The notes: generated from the letters alone by a model not told the origin. A stretch of 51,540 nt of DNA from Akkermansiaceae bacterium (GCA_026421245.1 JAPKDJ010000026.1:1-51540); one strand, 5' to 3'; numbered from the stretch's first letter, positions 9,229-18,700 are shown. A program made the numbers and translations.

Positions 9229-10956
9229 TTAGTGAATCCCGGGATCGGGGGTTTTGGAACCGTCGCAGTGGAGGAAGCGGAAGTCGCAGCCTTCGTGAGC
9301 TTGGGTGACTTCGTCTTCGAAGAGCTTGCCGTATCCACGGGAGTAGCGTTTTTCGGGCGGGGTCCAGGCGGCGCGTCGGGTGGCGAGTTCTTCTTCGCTG
9401 ACGTGAAGAGTGATGGCGCGGTTGGCGACATCGAGTTCGATGAGGTCACCATCTTGCACGAGGGCGAGTGGCCCGCCGACGGAGGCTTCGGGTGAGACGT
9501 GAAGGACACAGGTTCCGTAGGAGGTTCCAGACATGCGGGCATCGGAGATGCGGAGGATGTCGCGGACTCCTTTTTCGAGGAGGTATTTCGGAATGGGAAG
9601 CATGCCGGATTCAGGGATGCCGGGGGCACCGATCGGCCCGGCATTTTGCATGACGAGAACGTGATTCTCGGTAATGCCGAGGGCCGGATCGTGGATGCGT
9701 TTTTGGACATCGGGGTAGTCTTTGAAGACGATGGCGGGGCCTTTGTGTTGTAGAAATTCGGGAGTGGCTGCCGAGGTTTTAATGACGGCGCTGTCGGGCG
9801 CGAGGTTTCCGCGGAGGATGGCGGTTCCTCCTTGCTTTGCGATCGGATTGTCGAGAGGGCGGATGACGTCATCGTTGTAGACTTCCGATCCGTCGAGGCA
9901 TTCGCCGAGGGTCTTTCCAAAGACAGTGGGGGCGTCGAGGTTGAGAAGGTGGCGGACGCGGTTGAGGAGAGCGGGGAGGCCACCGGCATCGAAGAAGTCG
10001 GCCATGACGAATTCGCCGGATGGTCGGAGGTTGGCGAGGACCGGGGTCTTTCTGGAGATTTCGTCGAAGAGTTCGAGTGGCAGGTCGACACCTGCACGTT
10101 TGGCCATGGCGGTGATGTGGATGATGGCGTTGGTCGAGCCACCGATCGCCATGTCGGCGGTGATGGCGTTTTCGAAGGATTCGCGGGTGAGGTAACGGGA
10201 GGGTTTGAGATCCTCCCAAACCATGTCGACGATGCGGAGTCCACACGCGGCGGCCATGCGTGAGTGCGCGGCGTGGACGGCGGGAATGGAAGAAGCTCCG
10301 GGAAGGGTCAGGCCGAGGGTCTCGGTGATGGAGGTCATGGTGGAGGCCGTTCCCATCGTCATGCAGTGTCCGGGGCCGGGCGTGATGTGATCTTCGAAAT
10401 CCTGCCAGTCGTCGCAGGAGAGATTTCCGGCTCCGCGTTCGGCCCAGTACTTCCAGACATCGGATCCCGAGGCGAGGGCTTCGCCGCGCCAGGAGGCCCG
10501 CATCATCGCGCCGCCTGGCATGAAGATGACGGGAATGTCGACCATGATCGCTCCCATGAGGAGGGCGGGGACGGTTTTGTCGCATCCTCCCATGAGAACC
10601 GCGCCATCGATGGGGTGGCTGCGGAGGGTTTCCTCGACTTCCATGGCAAGGAGGTTGCGGTAGAACATCGAGGTGGGCTTCATGAAGGTCTCGCTGAGAC
10701 CCATCACGGGCATTTCGACGGGGTATCCGCCGGCCTGCCAAATGCCGCGTTTGATTTCCTCGGCACGTTGGCGAAAATGGGAGTGGCAGGGGAGGAGGTC
10801 GTTCCAGGTGTTGAGGATGGCGATGACGGGTTTGCCTTCGTATTCCTCTTGATTGATGCCGAGTTGTTTGTGGCGGGAGCGATGGCCGAAAGATCGAAGA
10901 TCGTCGGGGCCAAAGAAGCGGTAAGAGCGGAGTTGATCGGGTGTGAGGCGACTCAT
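9229..10956 (-). CDS. IlvD/Edd-family sugar-acid dehydratase
   Basis: A 575-residue dehydratase with three cysteines placed to hold the iron-sulfur cluster: Cys57 (LLPCHSHF), Cys125 (GGCDKT) and Cys198 (PGHCMTMGTAST). The NTWNDLLPCHSHFR signature and the overall length resemble aldonate (arabinonate/xylonate-type) dehydratases more than the branched-chain amino acid enzyme. Expected reaction: aldonate to 2-keto-3-deoxyaldonate in the cytoplasm. It is first in a two-gene operon with the DapA-family protein and is divergent from a GntP-type permease 91 bp away, which supports a sugar-acid pathway. No regulator or kinase gene is adjacent. Confidence 0.86.
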   Translation of the reverse strand: MSRLTPDQLRSYRFFGPDDLRSFGHRSRHKQLGINQEEYEGKPVIAILNTWNDLLPCHSHFRQRAEEIKRGIWQAGGYPVEMPVMGLSETFMKPTSMFYRNLLAMEVEETLRSHPIDGAVLMGGCDKTVPALLMGAIMVDIPVIFMPGGAMMRASWRGEALASGSDVWKYWAERGAGNLSCDDWQDFEDHITPGPGHCMTMGTASTMTSITETLGLTLPGASSIPAVHAAHSRMAAACGLRIVDMVWEDLKPSRYLTRESFENAITADMAIGGSTNAIIHITAMAKRAGVDLPLELFDEISRKTPVLANLRPSGEFVMADFFDAGGLPALLNRVRHLLNLDAPTVFGKTLGECLDGSEVYNDDVIRPLDNPIAKQGGTAILRGNLAPDSAVIKTSAATPEFLQHKGPAIVFKDYPDVQKRIHDPALGITENHVLVMQNAGPIGAPGIPESGMLPIPKYLLEKGVRDILRISDARMSGTSYGTCVLHVSPEASVGGPLALVQDGDLIELDVANRAITLHVSEEELATRRAAWTPPEKRYSRGYGKLFEDEVTQAHEGCDFRFLHCDGSKTPDPGIH

Positions 10957-11047
10957 GGTGTTAGTGCAGATTGGAGGAAAGAGATGGCGAGGGAAAGAGA
11001 GGAATTTTTGGATGGTTCCGGTGTGGTTGATCAGAGAAGGTTGAGGG
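10957..11047. promoter_or_regulatory. divergent promoter region, dehydratase/permease
   Basis: This 91-bp gap separates the oppositely oriented dehydratase and permease genes and must contain both promoters. I saw no strong inverted repeat or obvious operator. Confidence 0.45.
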
Positions 11048-12355
11048 ATGGGTGCTCTTGAAATTTGCTTGGTGGGCTTGGCGGTAGTGATCGTGTCGAT
11101 TTTGCTGCTGCGGCTGCATGCTTTTCTGGGATTGCTTCTGGGAGCATTCGTGGTGTCGGTATTGACACCCGGAGTGGGAACGGAGGCGATGGGTCAGGTT
11201 GCGGCGGGGTTTGGGGAGGGGTGCCGCAAAATAGGGATCCTGATCGCGCTGGCGGCGATCATCGGGCAGTGCCTTTTGGTAAGCGGGGCGGCGGAGCGGA
11301 TCGTGCGGGGGTTGCTCTCGTTCTTTGGCGTGAAACGAGCGCCCCTCGCTTTTCTTGGGAGCGGATTTGTTCTCGGGATTCCGGTATTTTTCGACACCGT
11401 GTTTTATCTCATGCTTCCGATCGTGCGGGCTTTCGCGCGCGCGAATCCCAAGGTTTATCTTCTGGCTCTTCTCAGCGTGGTGGCGGGTGCCAGCATGGCG
11501 CATTCCCTGGTGCCACCAACGCCGGGACCCTTGTTGGTGGCGGCTCGTCTTGAGGTGAGTTTGGGAGTTTTGATTCCGGCGGGATTGATGTTGGGGTTGG
11601 TGACGATTTCGGTGGGATACGCCTATGCCCACTGGGCGAACGGACGATTTGGAATTACCTATCGAGAGATCGATGCTCCCGAGATTGAGAGTTTTGAGAA
11701 AAAGGAACTTCCCGGTTTGGGTTGGTCCTTGCTGCCTATTTTACTGCCACTCGGATTGATCAGTTTGGGAACCTTTGTGAAGATGAAGGGAGATGTGCCG
11801 GACTGGCTGGTCACTCTGAGTGACAAGAACGTGGCGCTGGCGCTCGGAGCGGGGATGGCCATGATTTTGGCCTCGCGATTCTGCGAGTTGAAGAAAGTGG
11901 TTCACGAGGCGCTGTCGAGCGGGGGCGTGATCATTCTAATCACAGCGGCGGGGGCGGCCTTTGGGGCGGTGTTGAAGGACACCGGAATTGGCGGGGAGCT
12001 TTCGGGGATGGTTGGAGATGGCGGCGGTGTGCTTCTGTTGGCCTTTGGTCTGACGGCGCTCGTTCGTTTTGCGCAGGGATCAGCGACAGTGGCGATGATT
12101 ACCGCGGTGGCCATTGTGGCTCCGATGGTGCTGGAGGCCGATCTTGGATTTCACCGGGTCTATGTCGCGCTGGCGATCGGTTGTGGCTCGAAACCCTTGC
12201 CCTGGATGAATGACAGTGGGTTTTGGATTGTCTCTAAAATGTCGGGGATGGACGAAACCGAAACGCTCAAGACCTTCTCGGTGATGTTATCGCTGATGGG
12301 CGTGGTGGGTTTTGCGGTAGTATGGCTGGCGAGCGCCCTGATCCCGCTGAGCTGA
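11048..12355 (+). CDS. gntP: GntP-family gluconate/sugar-acid permease
   Basis: A 435-residue, very hydrophobic inner-membrane protein with about a dozen membrane segments. It has the GntP-family features GIPVFFDTVFYLMLPI and AHSLVPPTPGPL near the middle and a PWMNDSGFWIVSKMSG motif near the C-terminus. The family imports gluconate and related acids with protons. It is divergent from the dehydratase/aldolase operon, so it probably imports that pathway's substrate. Codons are G-rich on this strand, unlike the C-rich coding strand of the neighbours. The gene symbol is by family only; the actual substrate may differ. Confidence 0.85.
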   Translation: MGALEICLVGLAVVIVSILLLRLHAFLGLLLGAFVVSVLTPGVGTEAMGQVAAGFGEGCRKIGILIALAAIIGQCLLVSGAAERIVRGLLSFFGVKRAPLAFLGSGFVLGIPVFFDTVFYLMLPIVRAFARANPKVYLLALLSVVAGASMAHSLVPPTPGPLLVAARLEVSLGVLIPAGLMLGLVTISVGYAYAHWANGRFGITYREIDAPEIESFEKKELPGLGWSLLPILLPLGLISLGTFVKMKGDVPDWLVTLSDKNVALALGAGMAMILASRFCELKKVVHEALSSGGVIILITAAGAAFGAVLKDTGIGGELSGMVGDGGGVLLLAFGLTALVRFAQGSATVAMITAVAIVAPMVLEADLGFHRVYVALAIGCGSKPLPWMNDSGFWIVSKMSGMDETETLKTFSVMLSLMGVVGFAVVWLASALIPLS

Positions 12356-12481
12356 TTCAGGACCCCGACTTTTTTATTCTTCAGGAGGGAAATAAGAATC
12401 TGAGGTCGTCTTCTTCTTATAAAAGAAAGGAGGTTTGAATAATAAGGAGTCTTTTCCTCACGGTTATTGTTGATTCCCATG

Positions 12482-12509
12482 ATAACGATCCCTCGTGAGC
12501 GATCGTTAT
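12482..12509. terminator. inverted repeat between convergent genes
   Basis: Perfect 9-bp arms (ATAACGATC and GATCGTTAT) separated by 10 bp lie between the ends of the convergent permease and VCBS genes. There is no T-run, so it may be a bidirectional terminator or a protein-binding dyad. The rest of 12356-12634 shows nothing recognisable. Confidence 0.4.
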
Positions 12510-12634
12510 TTCACGATCTGGCTATTTTGTGAAACAACCGGAAGGCGACTCCGATTTCATCCCGTCACGTTAATTTCCCGACAGCGGTTGATTTTTTTGA
12601 GCCGAGGGAGGCTATTGGCATGGGCAGAAAGAGC

Positions 12635-14524
12635 TTACTTTTTGTGGTAGAAACGGCCGTCTTCGGCTCCGACGAGGAGCTCGCGTTTTCCGTCGCCATT
12701 GAGGTCGATGGTGCTGGGGCTGGAGCTGTGGCCGGAGACTTTACGCTTGGCGAGGTTGCCGGTCTTTTTGAAGACGGTCTTGCCCTTGAGTTGACCTTCG
12801 TTGCGGTAGAGTTCGGCATTGATGGAGTTGACGATGAGGTCGAGATCTCCGTCGCGGTCCCAGTCGACGATATTGATTTTGCGGCGGCCGCTTTTGCCGG
12901 CGTGGCTGGTGTTGAGGGCGATGAAGCGACCATCTTCGTTAATGAAGATCCGCTTGCCGGGAAGGAGGATGAGGGTGCCGTCGGTGGTTTTTTTACGCTC
13001 GAAGAAGGCGAGGTAGCCTTCGTGATCGAGGACGATGAGGTCGTTGATCTTATCCTTGTTCCAATCGACGATGATGGGTGTGGTGCGCCATTGGGTGACG
13101 AGGTTTTTGTCTTCGGGTGTCCACCAGTTCCAGGAGGGTTTTGGGGTTTCGTCAGGCCAGGCGACGGTGACGGGTTGGGCGGGGCCGAGCTTGGGTTGGG
13201 TGAGGGTGCCGATGTTTTGATACCAGAGAATTTTCCCCCAGATGGAGTTGATCATGATGTCGGGGAGTTCGTCGTGGTTCCAGTCGCCGATGGAGAGGGT
13301 GGTGTAGCCCCATTTGGCTTCGCAGGGGCCTTGGATGGAGCCGTTTGGTCCGGCTTGGATGTGGATGGTTTTGTTGTCGGATTTGAGGAGGACGGGGGCG
13401 GCCCATTTGGGAGCGGGTTTGCCGTCGAGATTTTCGAAGAAGGCGATGTTTCCGGCGGTGTTTCCGGAGAGGATGTCTTCGTCTCCGTCGTGGTCCCAGT
13501 CGTAGCCGACGGGGGTGGCGAGGGCGCCGAATTTGAGGTCGTCGGCTTCTTGCTGGAAGTATTTTGGTGAGAGGAATTTTGGGGTGCCGTTTTTGTCAAG
13601 TTGTCCGGTGTGTTCGAGGAAGGCGACGCGGCCGTCTTCGTCACCGACGATGAGGTCTTGGTCGCCGTCGTGATCCCAGTCGATGGCGGTGGGGGTGATC
13701 ATTTGGACGTGCATGCGGTGGGGGAGGCGTTTTCCAGCAGAGTAGATGGGAACTTTGGCGGTGCCGGTGTTTTGGAAGTAGGTGAAGCCGTCGAGGAATT
13801 CACCGCAGAGGAGGTCGAGGTCGCCATCGTTGTCGAAGTCGACGAGGTTGGGGGAGGGCATGCCGTAGACGTCGATATCTTTTTCGGCGGCCTGGATTCT
13901 ACGAGGTTCTTCGTACTTGGGGGCGGCGGTAGTGCCGGAGTTGCGGAGGAGATAGACCCAGCCGTGGAGGGGGCCGTTGGTCCAGGTGCCATTTTTGTCG
14001 TAGGCGTTGTCCCAGCCGTAGTCGCCCCAGAATCCTTCGCCCACGATGAGGTCGAGGGCGCCGTCGTTGTCGTAGTCGGCAGCTTGCCATTGGCGGGCGC
14101 GGAGGTTGCCTTTTTTCTTGGTAAGTTTGTCGTGGTGGATGGCTTCGCTTTCGATGGCTCCCTTGCCGGGGAAGTTTTTCCAATGGCGACCGGGGGTGAG
14201 GACGATTGCCTTACCCTCGGGAGATGAGACTCGGATGTTGGTGAAGCCCTCGCCGATTTTGACCGCTTTTTTGAAGACGGGCATCTTTGAATCGCCGGGG
14301 TTTTCGAAGAGGTAGGTGCCGTTGTAGGGCTTGTCGGGGCAGGAGACGATGAGGTCGAGGTCACCATCGTTGTCCCAATCCATGGGGAGGGGCCAGGCCC
14401 AGAGGCCGACGCCGAGGTCGACGGCGAGGCCCGGGTTGTTGTATTTGAGCCGCTTGAGGTCATGTTCCTCGGCGGCGAGAGGTGAGACGAGGAGAAGGGG
14501 GACGATGATGCCTTTGAGAGTCAT
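12635..14524 (-). CDS. secreted FG-GAP/VCBS-repeat protein
   Basis: A 629-residue protein with a short signal peptide (MTLKGIIVPLLLVSPLAA-EE) and about nine calcium-binding-like repeats of the DWDNDGDLDLIV type. Variants include DYDNDGALDLIV, DFDNDGDLDLLC, DWDHDGDQDLIV and DLNGDGKRELLV. Such repeats build a beta-propeller, usually for extracellular binding. The ATG overlaps the symporter's TGA (ATGA), which implies translational coupling within an isomerase-symporter-VCBS operon. It may be a substrate-binding or surface component for the same sugar. No catalytic domain is visible. Confidence 0.85.
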   Translation of the reverse strand: MTLKGIIVPLLLVSPLAAEEHDLKRLKYNNPGLAVDLGVGLWAWPLPMDWDNDGDLDLIVSCPDKPYNGTYLFENPGDSKMPVFKKAVKIGEGFTNIRVSSPEGKAIVLTPGRHWKNFPGKGAIESEAIHHDKLTKKKGNLRARQWQAADYDNDGALDLIVGEGFWGDYGWDNAYDKNGTWTNGPLHGWVYLLRNSGTTAAPKYEEPRRIQAAEKDIDVYGMPSPNLVDFDNDGDLDLLCGEFLDGFTYFQNTGTAKVPIYSAGKRLPHRMHVQMITPTAIDWDHDGDQDLIVGDEDGRVAFLEHTGQLDKNGTPKFLSPKYFQQEADDLKFGALATPVGYDWDHDGDEDILSGNTAGNIAFFENLDGKPAPKWAAPVLLKSDNKTIHIQAGPNGSIQGPCEAKWGYTTLSIGDWNHDELPDIMINSIWGKILWYQNIGTLTQPKLGPAQPVTVAWPDETPKPSWNWWTPEDKNLVTQWRTTPIIVDWNKDKINDLIVLDHEGYLAFFERKKTTDGTLILLPGKRIFINEDGRFIALNTSHAGKSGRRKINIVDWDRDGDLDLIVNSINAELYRNEGQLKGKTVFKKTGNLAKRKVSGHSSSPSTIDLNGDGKRELLVGAEDGRFYHKK

Positions 14525-16137
14525 GAACGTTTTGATTTAAGAATGGTAGTGCAGAGGGCTCCTGCGATGAGGGTGACGAGGACGCCGATGACGGGGGCCA
14601 TTTGGGCGTTGAGGAAGGAGGAGGCGGAGATTGAGATGATGGAGATGACTCCGGCGAGGGTGGCGATGATGGCGGTGCGGCTGGTGGCGAATTTATTAAC
14701 CATGCCGAGGAGGAAGAGGCCGGTCATGGCTCCGCCGATGATGCCGGAGAGAGTCCACCAGATGTCGAGGGCGCTGTGGGTGACTTTGACGAGGTAGAGG
14801 GCGAGGGTGGTGCCGAGGATTCCCCAGAGGATGGTGCCGAGGTAGAGGGATTTCATGGCTGATTTTTCTGAAGCGTTTGGGTTGAGGAAGCGCTTGTAGA
14901 AATCATTCATGATGAGGGTGGCAGAGGAGTTGAGGCTGGTGGAGACGGTGCTCATGGCGGCGGCGAAGATGGCGGCGACGAGGAGTCCGGTGAGGCCGGG
15001 GGGGAGTTTGTCGGAGATGAAGTGTGGGAAGACGCGGTCGCCGACCTCGGTGAGGGTGAGGGTGCTCTTTATTTCGGAGGCTGCGGGGGAATCTGGGGGG
15101 AGGTTTTGTTGGGAAAGTTTTTGGTGGGTGACGACATCGTAGACGGCGTTGAGGTCGCCGGGCGAGTTGATGGTTGCGCTGGCGACGGGCTGAGAGGGGT
15201 CGACTTGATCTGCTCCGTAGTAGGAGAAGAGGGTGGTGCCGATGAGGAAGAAGAGGGCGCTGACGGGAATGTAGAGGAGGCTGCCCATCCAGACGGAGCG
15301 TCGCGCTTCGGCGTCGGTTTTGGAAGCGAGGTAGCGCTGGATATAGGATTGATCGATGCCGAAGTTTCGGAGGTTATCGACGAGGCCGAAGAGGAAGATG
15401 ACCCAGAAGGTGGTGGAGGCGAAATCAGTGAGCGAGAAGGAGCCGAGGGAGAATTTGTCATTGGCGGTGGCGGTTTCGATGACACCGGAGGGGCCACCGG
15501 GGGCGCCATTGAGGAGGATGATGAGGCAGATGATGGCGCCGCCCATGAGGACGAGGGCTTGGATGGCATCGGTCCAGATGACGGCGGTGAGGCCGCCGAC
15601 GAGGGAGTAGAGGGTGACGCAGAGGCCGGTGAGGAGGAGGATGGTGGAGATGTTCCAGTCGAAGATGATCTGCATGGGGAGGGCCATGAGGTAGAGGACG
15701 ACGGCGATGCGGGCGATGTGGAAGAGGAGGTAGAAGGAGCTGGTGAAGATGCGGGCCCAGGGGCCGAAGCGGTTTTCGAGGAGCTCGTAGGCGGAAATGG
15801 CTCCGCTTTTTCGGTAGTAAGGGAGGAAGTATTTCACCGCGATGATGGCGACGAAGGGGATGGAGAGGGAGAAAGCGAAGGCGTTCCAGTTGCCGGCGAA
15901 GGATTTGCCGGGGAGGGCGAGGTAGCTGATGGAGCTGACGTAGGTGGCGAGGATGGAGAGGCCGCAGACCCAGCCGGGGATGGATCGGTTGCCGGTGGTG
16001 TAGCCTTCGACCGAGCGGGTGCGGCGATAGAAATAGAAGCCCATCGCCATGGTGCCGCCGAAGTAGAGAACGAGGACGATCCAGTCGAGGGTGTGGAAGG
16101 GGGAGTCGGGCATTACGGGAGGATGGGGAGTGGGCAT
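14521..16137 (-). CDS. sodium/solute symporter (SSS family)
   Basis: A 538-residue inner-membrane protein with about 13-14 hydrophobic segments. It begins with DWIVLVLYFGG and GYTTGNRSIPGWVCGLSILA, the conserved N-terminal region of sodium:solute symporters. A periplasmic insert around residues 315-360 (PPDSPAASE, DRVFPHF) and LLVAAIFAAAMSTVSTSLNS further on fit sugar/inositol-type SSS proteins. It sits 30 bp after the isomerase-like gene and overlaps the VCBS gene by four bases. It probably imports the substrate handled by the isomerase. The start is uncertain: an ATG nine codons in (position 16113) would also give a good N-terminus. Confidence 0.85.
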   Translation of the reverse strand: MPTPHPPVMPDSPFHTLDWIVLVLYFGGTMAMGFYFYRRTRSVEGYTTGNRSIPGWVCGLSILATYVSSISYLALPGKSFAGNWNAFAFSLSIPFVAIIAVKYFLPYYRKSGAISAYELLENRFGPWARIFTSSFYLLFHIARIAVVLYLMALPMQIIFDWNISTILLLTGLCVTLYSLVGGLTAVIWTDAIQALVLMGGAIICLIILLNGAPGGPSGVIETATANDKFSLGSFSLTDFASTTFWVIFLFGLVDNLRNFGIDQSYIQRYLASKTDAEARRSVWMGSLLYIPVSALFFLIGTTLFSYYGADQVDPSQPVASATINSPGDLNAVYDVVTHQKLSQQNLPPDSPAASEIKSTLTLTEVGDRVFPHFISDKLPPGLTGLLVAAIFAAAMSTVSTSLNSSATLIMNDFYKRFLNPNASEKSAMKSLYLGTILWGILGTTLALYLVKVTHSALDIWWTLSGIIGGAMTGLFLLGMVNKFATSRTAIIATLAGVISIISISASSFLNAQMAPVIGVLVTLIAGALCTTILKSKRS

Positions 16138-16167
16138 CCTACCCGCTCTGTTGAAAGTGTTCTCTCT

Positions 16168-17178
16168 TTATTGGGCGTCGCGGACCTGCAGCATGGTGTC
16201 GAGGATGGTGTTCCAGGTTTGCTGCTCTTCGAGGAGTTCGTTGGAGAACATGCAGCCGTCCCAGCAGATGTGCTCGATTTTGCGGTCGGCGTGATCTTTG
16301 AGCCACTCGGAGGAGCATTTGACGATGTCGAGTTTGCCCTTGGGATCGTCGGCTCGGCAGTGGTTGCCGGTTTTGTCGTGCGCGCCGCTTCCGTGGACGG
16401 ATCCGTCGTTTTGAGCGACGTGGAAGTCGATGGTCCAGGGGCGGAGTTTGTCGACCATGGAGCGGTAGGCGGGCCAAAATTCGTCGTCGGTGTGGTCTTC
16501 TTTGACCAAGGCATGTTCGGGTGCGTTATAGCCGAGGAGGTAGAGGTAGGTGTGGGCGAGGTCGGATTGGAAGCCGACGGTTTTGGGGAGGCCGATGGCT
16601 TCGAGGAGGTCGAGCGCGTCCTTCCAGGAATGGATACCGCCCCAGCAGATTTCGCCTTCCATGGCGAGGCGTTCGCCATTGTCGGCCGCGACGGCGGCGG
16701 CGCGCTTGATGGTGTCGGCGGCGAGGGCGGTGTTGCCTGCAGGGTCCTTGGCCCAATCTTCGACGCCTCCGGCGGTATCGATGCGGATGGCTCCATATTC
16801 GCGGACGCCGTGGGCTTTGAAGATGTTGGCGACGCGGCAGGCTTTTTCGACAGCGAGGACGAAGTTGTCGCGATCGGTTTGTGAGCCGAAGGCGGGGCCG
16901 CCGACGGTGCCTTCCCAGATGGGGGCAACGAGGGTGCCGACTTTGAGATTTTTCGAGGCGATGAGGTCGGCGATCTTTTTCAAGTCGTCCTCGGAGGCGT
17001 CGGGATCGGTGTGAGGGTGGAAGAGGAAGTAATCGACGCCGTCGTATTTTTGCCCGTTGACTTCGGAGTTGGCGGTGAGTTCGAGCATGCGCTCGAGGGA
17101 GATGGGAGGATGGTCGGTGCCTTCTTCTTTCCCGACGAGGCCGGGCCACATGGCGTTGTGAACTTTGAGCTTACTCAT
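16168..17178 (-). CDS. sugar phosphate isomerase/epimerase-like TIM barrel
   Basis: A 336-residue protein of the xylose isomerase-like TIM-barrel family, cytoplasmic (no signal peptide). Candidate metal ligands are the glutamate in MEGEICWGG, the aspartate in QSDLAHTYL and the histidine in DFHVAQNDG. The C-terminal HICWDGCMF is a conserved-looking metal-site neighbour. Members isomerise or epimerise sugars or inositols. It is followed directly by the SSS symporter and the VCBS protein in one operon, which suggests uptake and first-step conversion of a sugar or polyol. The substrate is unknown. Confidence 0.8.
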   Translation of the reverse strand: MSKLKVHNAMWPGLVGKEEGTDHPPISLERMLELTANSEVNGQKYDGVDYFLFHPHTDPDASEDDLKKIADLIASKNLKVGTLVAPIWEGTVGGPAFGSQTDRDNFVLAVEKACRVANIFKAHGVREYGAIRIDTAGGVEDWAKDPAGNTALAADTIKRAAAVAADNGERLAMEGEICWGGIHSWKDALDLLEAIGLPKTVGFQSDLAHTYLYLLGYNAPEHALVKEDHTDDEFWPAYRSMVDKLRPWTIDFHVAQNDGSVHGSGAHDKTGNHCRADDPKGKLDIVKCSSEWLKDHADRKIEHICWDGCMFSNELLEEQQTWNTILDTMLQVRDAQ

Positions 17179-17223
17179 GAGGGAAATACTGAACGGTGAG
17201 GAGCGAATGGTGAAGAGAGAAAT

Positions 17224-17304
17224 CTACGAGGTGGATTTTTTGAGGAAAGCGAGGTGAATGGTGGAGCCGAGGGCAGAGATAAGGGTGACGAGAATGAGAA
17301 GCAT
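17224..17304 (-). CDS. possible 26-residue hydrophobic peptide
   Basis: An ATG-to-TAG frame of 26 codons encodes one membrane-spanning-like segment (MLLILVTLISALGSTIHLAF) followed by a basic tail (LKKSTS). It lies 45 bp upstream of the isomerase gene, on the same strand. There is no good ribosome-binding sequence and I know no family, so it may be chance. If real, it would be a small membrane peptide leading the isomerase/symporter operon. The remaining gap to 17520 shows nothing recognisable. Confidence 0.3.
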   Translation of the reverse strand: MLLILVTLISALGSTIHLAFLKKSTS

Positions 17305-17520
17305 AATGATCGAGAGAGAACTGGAAACATGGTTTGCCGATGGAATCGGGCGAAGCCTCTATTGCTTTTTCGGCGATCTCTCGGTTTGAGAGCCAGGCAA
17401 AGGCGATCTTTTCAAACAGAGAGAAAAGGAGAGCGGCAAGATTTAGGTCTCGGACGATTTTTCAGCCACTAGGGGGAGGCGTTTCTTCCTGAACCACTGG
17501 AGGCTGATAGCGGGGAGCAC

Positions 17521-18300
17521 TCATTTCAAGATGAAGGGAATCGGGAGGGAATATTGATAGCGGGTGGCTTGGCCGAGGCCGTTACGGGCGGGCTTGAAAC
17601 GCCAGCGGCGGATGGCTGAGACCGCGGCGTTGTCGAGGGAGGAGTGGCCGCTGGATTTGGAGACACGGACGGAGGTGACTTTGCCAGAGCTGCTGACGGT
17701 GAATGATAAGGTGACGGTGCCTTGATGGCCGGCGCGTTTTGCGGAGGAGGGGTATTTGGGTTTGGGGCGGCTGATGATGGAAGGCTTGCTGCCAATGCGT
17801 TTGGCGGCGGCAGCGCGGGCGGAATCGGCGCGACGTTTGGCGTCTTCGATTTTCTTTTTGGCGGCCGCGGATTTTTGGGCGGCGAGCTTTTGGCGTCGTT
17901 TCTCTTCGATTCGTTTTTTGGCAATCTCGCGTTGACGTTTGAGTTCCCGCTCACGGGTCGCCTTGGCCTTACGTTCATTCCGAAGAATGGCAGGATCGGC
18001 TTTCGGTTCCGGTTTGGGAGGTGGGGTGGGATCAATTTTGGGTGGGGGAGGGGGCTCGACTGGTTCGGGTTCTGGAGGCGGAGGAGAGGGTTGAGGTGCG
18101 GGAGGGGTCGACGCTTTGACGGGTTCTGGAGCCGGTTCGATGAATTCGATGAAAGTGAGGTCAACAAGGGCGACTCTTTCGGGAGGTTTTTCGGAGAAGA
18201 CAAAAGTGACCTTACCCCACTTTAAGGCACTCGCATAGAGCGCCGCGGTGAGGAGGAGGACGGTGCTCCAAATGAGGGGCTGGCTACTCCGTGAGTTCAT
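17521..18300 (-). CDS. tonB: TonB energy transducer
   Basis: A protein of about 259 residues. The ATG at 18300 gives MNSRSSQPLIW and a single N-terminal membrane anchor; an ATG 11 codons upstream would overlap exbD further. A proline-rich stretch (PAPQPSPPPPEPEPVEPPPP) is followed by a long charged Lys/Arg/Ala region and a C-terminal TonB domain: PKPKYPSSAKRAG, GTVTLSFTVSSSGKV and AIRRWRFKPARNG. It transmits proton-motive force from ExbB/ExbD to outer-membrane receptors. Its start overlaps the end of exbD by 17 bp. A candidate receptor in the window is the TonB-dependent protein at 43804-45837, though it is not adjacent. Confidence 0.9.
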   Translation of the reverse strand: MNSRSSQPLIWSTVLLLTAALYASALKWGKVTFVFSEKPPERVALVDLTFIEFIEPAPEPVKASTPPAPQPSPPPPEPEPVEPPPPPKIDPTPPPKPEPKADPAILRNERKAKATRERELKRQREIAKKRIEEKRRQKLAAQKSAAAKKKIEDAKRRADSARAAAAKRIGSKPSIISRPKPKYPSSAKRAGHQGTVTLSFTVSSSGKVTSVRVSKSSGHSSLDNAAVSAIRRWRFKPARNGLGQATRYQYSLPIPFILK

Positions 18301-18697
18301 TTTTTTTGTCGTATGCCAAAGACATAATACCACTTTCTCGCGCGATTTCGATCACGGGAAGCAAGGTTCCGACTTGTGCTGATTTGTCGCTGCGAATGAC
18401 AAGGGCGTCGATGTCGGTGTGTTTGATGACGTCGCGCAGCTTGTTGCCGAGTTCCTCTTGGGTGGTTTCCTCGCCTTCGAGGAGGATGGTGTTGTCTGCG
18501 GTGATGACGAGGGAGAGGTGGGGATCGTCGGGATTACCGGGGGCCGATTCCATGGGGCCGGCGGGGAGCTCGACCTGGCGGTCGGGTTTGATGAATTGGC
18601 TGCTCACCATGAGAAAGATGAGGAGTTGGAAGACCACGTCGATGAGCGGGGTCATGTCGATCCCGGCGTCAATGCGGCGTTTGCGGGTGATGAGCAT
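18284..18697 (-). CDS. exbD: ExbD/TolR biopolymer transport protein
   Basis: A 137-residue protein with one N-terminal membrane helix, IDMTPLIDVVFQLLIFLMVS. The first aspartate of PLID is the conserved proton-channel residue. The periplasmic domain is typical (ADNTILLEGE, DALVIRSDKS). It forms the proton-driven motor with ExbB and TonB. It starts 3 bp after exbB and overlaps tonB. Confidence 0.93.
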   Translation of the reverse strand: MLITRKRRIDAGIDMTPLIDVVFQLLIFLMVSSQFIKPDRQVELPAGPMESAPGNPDDPHLSLVITADNTILLEGEETTQEELGNKLRDVIKHTDIDALVIRSDKSAQVGTLLPVIEIARESGIMSLAYDKKNELTE

Positions 18698-18700
18698 GGC

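Noticed and set aside
10264..11061. 265-codon plus-strand frame opposite the dehydratase
   Set aside because: Antisense to a strongly conserved enzyme, with no domain pattern of its own.
12620..13570. 316-codon plus-strand frame opposite the VCBS gene
   Set aside because: Composition-driven antisense frame; the minus-strand product has clear VCBS repeats and a signal peptide.
15022..16884. 620-codon open frame on the plus strand across the symporter and isomerase genes
   Set aside because: It is antisense to two well-supported genes and gives a low-complexity Gly/Asp/Glu/Val-rich product. C-ending codons on the minus strand create such open antisense frames.
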